Positions 58,660-64,000 of a DNA stretch of 64,000 nt are shown in pieces (the first letter of the stretch is position 1; each line of letters opens with the position of its first letter). The translations under genes and the position numbers were made by a program. A model generated the notes under the pieces. It was not told the origin of the DNA, made no database searches, and worked only from the letters and a program-made list of their open reading frames with translations. Location of the stretch: positions 6,600,207 to 6,664,206 of the forward strand of contig NC_092353.1 of the NCBI RefSeq assembly GCF_963676685.1. Reading direction: 5' to 3'. The DNA is from Mytilus edulis. Lineage: Eukaryota; Mollusca; Bivalvia; Mytilida; Mytilidae.

Positions 58660-59400
58660 GACACTAGAATCATGGTGCATGTGTCTGATGCAGTGAAACA
58701 CGAAATTAAACAAGTCATTATTCGAACAGTCGTTACTGATGATGCTGTCATTACTGTTTCGCTATTCCGTGACATAGGGGTAGACGAACTATGGATTGTG
58801 TTTAAGAGGAGTAAAAGCTTTGGATAAATATATATAAATGACCTTCCAAATGCACTCGCGATTAGGGATCACACACAAATATTGTGATCCATTTTCCGGT
58901 TGTGATACGGTTCTCTGTTTTCTTGAAAAGGGGGAAAAAGACTGTTTGGGAGACATTAACATTTGAAGATGTGACTTTAACTTAAAGAATGATAATTGAT
59001 CCGCCTAAATCACCGGTGTTTACTGTAAGATAGCAAAAAATAATCATATGGGGTTAGCATGGTTAACAAAGCAAGATATATCTATTTACGCAAAAGGGTA
59101 GGTTAATTGAGGTTATCAACTTAGTCTAGTCTTTTCCAGCATGCAAAATGTACAATATACTAAGACACGTGTTTAGGGGACGAGCCTGAAATTGGCTCGT
59201 ATGCTACCAAGTCCAGGCGCTAATGGATGACGACGGGACAAAGAGGATCACTTTCAAAAAACTCTTTCTGAGGGCACATCATGTTGTCAGAAGCTTGCAC
59301 ATTGTGGATGTAAGAAAGGTTGTTTTTATGAGGAAAATCAAGTCTCCCGTGGCCTGCGTCGTGTGCATGCGGTGGTAACTGGGAATTTACAAGGTTTTTT
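58660..59400 (+). pseudogene. Right copy of the same unknown mobile-element gene, decayed
   Basis: On the plus strand the pieces are KADTRIMVHVSDAVKHEI and IIRTVVTDDAVITVSLFRDI (58660-58770), ELWIVFKRSKSFG, then FSGCDTVLCFLEKG and KKTVWETLTF (58890-58960). Downstream come WLTKQDIS-like and MQNVQYTKTRV pieces, and the Cys motif LAHCGCKKGC near 59295-59325. The order matches the uncharacterised family described for the left copy. It has several stops and frame changes. The two copies are head-to-head. Confidence 0.65.
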
Positions 59401-60005
59401 TGCCAAATAGTGGTAATTTTTAAAAGGTTTAGTACTTAAGTGATTTTATTTTGATTAAATCAATCTATCCAAAGCTCTACATCGAACATATGGAGTGAGG
59501 ACTCATCTTTGACATTTACGCCATATTGGTTTTTTTTACCGGAAGTGTTAACTTTGTATTTAAATATTAACTACAGAATATGATAAGTGGTTTAGAGGAT
59601 AAATTAAAGCCTAAAGTTGATGACCACCACAAAAAAAACCCACTTTCTTCACATTTTGAAAAAAAGATAAATATCAAAATAAAAAAATGACATATTTATG
59701 TCCTCCATTTTGAATATTACCGGAAGAAAGGATTTTTAAGACAGATATCTTATACATTGTATCCCTTGGAAGCATCAAAGAATTGTTCCTGTACAATTTA
59801 ATGATAGTAACAATACGTTAAAACACATTTCAATCCCCCTCCCTAAAAAATAAGCTTATTTTAGTCAATGTCCGCCATATTGGATTCTACCGAAAGTAGG
59901 GTTTTTAGAGACATTTTATCTATATAATATATCCAAAAGTATTACATAACAAAGGTTTGTACCAAATATTATTATAGCAGCATGCTGATAGATCCTTTTC
60001 ACATA

Positions 60006-60220
60006 CTGTGGATTCATTATTATTCGTGGGATACCAATTTTTCGTGGATTTCGTTGGTACAGGCAAACCACGAAATTTGATGTTCAACGAATGACAAATT
60101 TTACAAAGGCTTGTACTAGTATGCAGACTTCGGTTAAACCACGAAATTAAATATCCACGAATATGTAAGTTTCCCTGAATCCACGAAAATTGGTACCCAC
60201 GAAAATAAATGAATCCACAG
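60006..60220. mobile_element. 215-bp MITE with TA target duplication
   Basis: The ends CTGTGGATTCATT (60006) and AATGAATCCACAG (to 60220) are inverted, flanked by TA on both sides (60004-60005, 60221-60222). Internal phrases ATTCGTGG and CCACGAA repeat in mirrored order. TA duplication fits the Tc1/mariner superfamily. The left palindrome arm lacks it at the matching place. Confidence 0.85.
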
Positions 60221-60371
60221 TACTAGCCTTCTATATTGGGCCGATTAAAGTATGATGTCCGCCATTTTTTATTTAACCGGCAGTGAGACATTTTTTTCAA
60301 ATGCCTTCTTATCTGAAATAAAAGAGTAATATTTCAGGAAGGTCTATGCCAATGTTCATGCTTATATCAGG

Positions 60372-60900
60372 ATGTGCACAACTCGTCTGAAATATACTTG
60401 TGGCCGCCGGACTAAATGTGATATTCCAATACTAGACATTGTAACAAAAAGTGAGATTTTGAAAATTCTTCGAAAAAATACGATCCACTTAGAATACTTA
60501 GCCCGGTCACAATACGAACAAAGAAGCTCATACAGGATCTATGGAAAAGTGGATTGAATTGGGATAAACACGTTTCGGAAAACTCTAAGGATTACTGTAG
60601 CAAGCGACTTTGAGAAAGCGACACACAACGTATTTCCGAGATATTATTTCTCCGGTAATTCTATTTCGGAATAGTCTGGTAACAGCGCTTCTGTCTTCTG
60701 TTCTACGATCTGACTGATTTCATTTTTTCGAGATCCGGGTCACGGTATCATAAATAAAGATGATAGTTAAGGCAATATGTACTAGAACAACTGTTCAGCC
60801 AGTACATTAAATATACATATTCGTATTCCAAGGCGAAGTCACTGACAGTACGACGTCGAAAATGGACAAGTACAATAAATCGGACGTTATGCTCCCGCGA
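60372..60900. other. Spacer between palindrome and inverted satellite, no gene seen
   Basis: The 61-codon open frame at 60372 has no domain. The DNA is possibly the right flank of the insertion into the satellite. Confidence 0.35.
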
Positions 60901-60904
60901 TAGG

Positions 60905-63900
60905 TTAACCAATAATGGCTAACGTGGAGAATCTCTTAGTATGGCAAGTCAACAATAGTTAATTTCCATTTTTAACCCTCTTCTGAAAAATCTTACGGGT
61001 CTAAGGCATCAGTGCTATTATCCATTTTAAAGGTAATAACTACCTTTGTCCCTGTTATCGTGGCCCTAGTGGAGAATCTTTTAGTTTTGCTAGTCGGCAA
61101 CAGTTCAATAAACCCCTTTCCCTTTGCTGACTGACTCGTACGGGTCTAGAGTTATGTGTCATTTTAGAGTCAATGTCAACTTCTACCTCTGGTATAATTG
61201 TCGATGTGGAGAATCTCTTAGCTTGGCCAGCCGGCAATAGTTCAGTTCGAATTTGTTGTAAACCGGTATCCTATATCCCCACTTTTAACCCTCTACTTAC
61301 TTACTTACTCATACGGGTCTAGGGTATAAGTGCTATGGGTCATTTTAAAGTCAATAAGTACCTCTTCCTCTGGTATCATTGCCTACGGGGACACTCTCTT
61401 CGTTTGGCCAGCCGGCAATAATTCATTTCGAATTTGTGATATACTTAAGTACCCCCTCCTTATCCTTTCCTGACTAACTCGTACGGGTCTAGGGCATAAG
61501 TGCTATCGGCCATTTTAGAGGCAGTACCAACCTCTACCTCTGGTATAATGGTCGATGTGGAGAATCTTTTAGTTTGGCCAGCCGGCAATAGTTCAGTTCG
61601 AATTCGTTGTTAACCGGAATACCATATCCTCCCTTTTAACCTTCTACTAACAAACTCGTACGGGTCTAAGGTACAAGTGCTATGGGCCATTTTAAAGACA
61701 ATAAGTACCTCTTCCTCTGGTACCATTGCCCACGTGGAGTATTTTTTCGTTTGGCCAGCCGGCAATAGTTCATTTTCGAATTTGTGATATATCAGGGTAC
61801 CCCCTTTATCCTTTCCTGACTAACTCGTACGGGTCTAGGGCATAAGTGCTCTGGGCCATTTTATAGGCAATACCAACCTCTACCTCTGGTATGATGGTCG
61901 ATGTGGAGAATCTCTTAGTTTGGCCAGCCGGCAATAGTTCAGTTCGAATTTGTTGTAAACCGGTATCCCATATCCCCACTTTTAACCCTCTACTTACTTA
62001 CTCGTACGGGTTTAGGGTTCAAGTGCTATGGGTCATTTTAAAGTCAATAAGTACCTCTTCCTCTGGTATCATTGCCTACGGGGACAATCTCTTCGTTTGG
62101 CCAGCCGGCAATAATTCATTTCGAATTTGTGATATACTTGGGTACCCCCTCCTTATCCTTTCCTGACTAACTCATACGGGTCTAGGGCATAAGTGCTATC
62201 GGCCATTTTAGAGGCAGTACCAACTTCTACCTCTGGTATAATGGTCGATGTGGAGAATCTTTTAGTTTGGCCAGCCGGCAATAGTTCAGTTCGAATTCGT
62301 TGTTAACCGGAATACCATATCCCCCTTTAAACCTTCTACTACCAAACTCGTGCGGGTCTAAGGTACAAGTGCTATGGGCCATTTTAAAGGCAATAAGTAC
62401 CTCTTCCTCTGGTATCATTGCCCACGTGGAGAATCTCTTCGTTTGGTCAGCCGGCAATAGTTCATTTTAGAATTTGTGATATACCAGGGTATCCCCCTTA
62501 TCCTTTCCAGACTAACTCGTACGGGTCTAGGGCATAAGTGCTCTGGGCCATTTTATAGGCAATACCAACCTCTACCTCTGGTATGATGGTCGATGTGGAG
62601 AATCTCTTAGTTTGGCCAGCCGGCAATAGTTCAGTTCGAATTCGTTGTAAACCAGAATACCATATCCCCCCTTTTAACCTTCTACTGACAAACTCGTACG
62701 GGTCTAGGGTACAAGTGCTATTGGCCATTTTAAAGGCAATAAGTACATCTTCCTCTGGTATAATTGCCCACGTGGAGAATCTCTTCGTTTGGCCAGCCGG
62801 CAATAGTTCATTTTAGAATTTGTGATATACCAGGGTACCCCCGTTATCCATTCCAGACTAACTCGTACGGGTCTTGGGCATAAGTGCTCTGAGCCATTTT
62901 ATAGGCAATACCAACCTCTACCTCTGGTATGATGGTCGATGTGGAGAATCTCTTAGTTTGGCCAGCCGGCAATAGTTCAGTTCAAATTCGTTGTAAACCA
63001 GAATACCATATCCCCTCTTTTAACCTTTTACTAACAAACTCGTACGGGTCTAGGGTACAAGTGCTATTGGCCATTTTAAAGGCAATAAGTACATCTTCCT
63101 CTGGTATAATTGCCCACGTGGAGAATCTCTTCGTTTGGCCAGCCGGCAATAGTTCATTTTCGAATTTGTGATATACCAGGGTACCCCCCTTATCATTTCC
63201 TGACTAACTGGTACGGGTGTAGGGCATAAGTGCTATGAGCCATTTTATAGGCAATACCAACCTTTACCTCTGGTATGATGGTTGATGTGGAGAATCTCTT
63301 AGTTTGGCCAGCCGGCAATAGTTCAGTTCGAATTCGTTGTAAACCGGAATACCACATCCCCCCTTTTAACCCTCTACTGACAAACTCGTACGGGTCTAGG
63401 GTACAAGTTCTATGGGCCATTTTAAAGGCAATAAGTACCTCTTCCTCTGGTATCATTGCCCACGTGGAGAATCTCTTTGTTTGGCCAGCCGGCAATAGTT
63501 CATTTTAGAATTTGTGATATACCAAGGTACCCCCCTTATCCTTTCCAGACTAACTCGTACGGGTCTAGGGCATAAGTGCTCTGGGCCATTTTATAGGCAA
63601 TACCAACCTCTACCTCTGGTATGATGGTCGATGTGGAGAATCTCTTAGTTTGGCCAGCTGGCAATAGTTCAGTTCGTATTCGTTGTAAACCGGAATACCA
63701 TATCCCCCCTTTTAACCCTCTACTGACAAACTCGTTCGGGTCTAGGGTACAAGTGCTCTGAGCCATTTTAAAGGCAATAAGTACCTCTTCCTCTGGTATC
63801 ATTGCCCACGTGGAGAATCTCTTCGTTTGGCGAGCCGGCAATAGTTCATTTTCGAATTTGTGATATACCAGGGTACCCCCCTTATCCTTTCAAGACTAAC

Positions 63901-64000
63901 TCGTACGGGTCTAGGGCATAAGAGCTATGGGCCATTTTATAGGCCATACCAACTTCTACCTCTGGTATGATGGTCGATGTGGAGAATCTCTTAGTTTGGC
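60905..64000 (-). repeat. Inverted continuation of the 345-bp satellite array
   Basis: The satellite reads on the minus strand with the same 345-346-bp dimer period: GTCGATGTGGAGAATCT recurs near 61550, 61898, 62244, 62587, 62935, 63281, 63627 and 63972. Units are more diverged from one another than in the forward array, and the first 400 bp (60905-61300) are the most decayed. Minus-strand frames of about 100 codons here run through both halves of a dimer. The array continues past the window end. Confidence 0.93.

Larger units (their letters stand above)
56738..60353. mobile_element. 3.6-kb imperfect palindrome, probably a foldback mobile element or inverted element pair
   Basis: The left arm (from 56738) and right arm (to 60353) are inverted copies. 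Examples are GGCATAGAC at 56738 against GTCTATGCC at 60344-60352; AAGGCATTTGAAAAAAATGT-type ends; and a near-identical stretch of about 65 bp at 56980-57047 against 59840-59905 around GGCGGACATTG. Further inward, TTTTGGTTT/AAACCA-type tracts and GGATAGATTGAT also pair (57400 against 59460). Both arms continue into decayed copies of one gene pointing outward from a centre near 58.4 kb. The right arm carries an extra MITE at 60006-60220. Confidence 0.75.

Overview
The window is eukaryotic and reads as nuclear DNA of a marine bivalve, most likely a mussel of the genus Mytilus. The DNA is AT-rich, genes are split by GT-AG introns, and coding exons cover only about 2 kb. Several dispersed repeats match, from memory, the short repeats common in Mytilus genomic sequence. 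There is nothing bacterial: no operons, no Shine-Dalgarno sites and no CRISPR. The species call is an inference, because no search could be run.

Left part (1-32 kb). A 441-bp tandem repeat carrying a tRNA-derived SINE opens the window. Next comes the 5' part of a B-box/coiled-coil (TRIM-like) gene on the minus strand, whose second exon looks like a Mind bomb-type SH3 repeat. Three tandem minus-strand copies (A, B and C) of a small four-helix membrane protein gene follow, with a claudin/PMP22-like first loop. Copy A (31.4-28.2 kb) is intact, with three exons and 186 codons. Copy B (22.2-14.5 kb) has an in-frame stop that removes a conserved C-terminal tail. Copy C (8.9-7.5 kb) has no recognisable first exon. 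A fragment of the TRIM-like first exon and its upstream DNA sits immediately 5' of copy B. The introns and spacers are packed with repeats: a decayed LINE, a 1.6-kb DNA transposon with 45-bp perfect terminal inverted repeats, two foldback elements built from short motif arrays, MITEs and three dispersed repeat families (called R1, R2 and R3 here).

Middle (33-37 kb). This holds one probable first exon of a secreted coiled-coil protein, a MITE and a cluster of roughly 60-bp units repeated in both orientations.

Right part (37.26-64 kb). The dominant structure is a satellite array: 44 consecutive 345-bp dimers of a roughly 172-bp monomer, with no length change over more than 15 kb. Diagnostic bases show two higher-order periods, 1035 bp (three dimers) over the left 8.3 kb and mainly 1380 bp (four dimers) over the right part. 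The array decays at its right edge, flips orientation near 52.94 kb, and is interrupted by 7.4 kb of dead mobile DNA. That insert holds a BEL/Pao-like retroelement relic, then a 3.6-kb imperfect palindrome carrying two head-to-head decayed copies of an unknown mobile-element gene. The satellite resumes in inverted orientation from 60.9 kb and runs off the window.

The genes do not form a pathway. The window shows tandem gene duplication, local exon and promoter shuffling, and satellite homogenisation in a repeat-rich genome.
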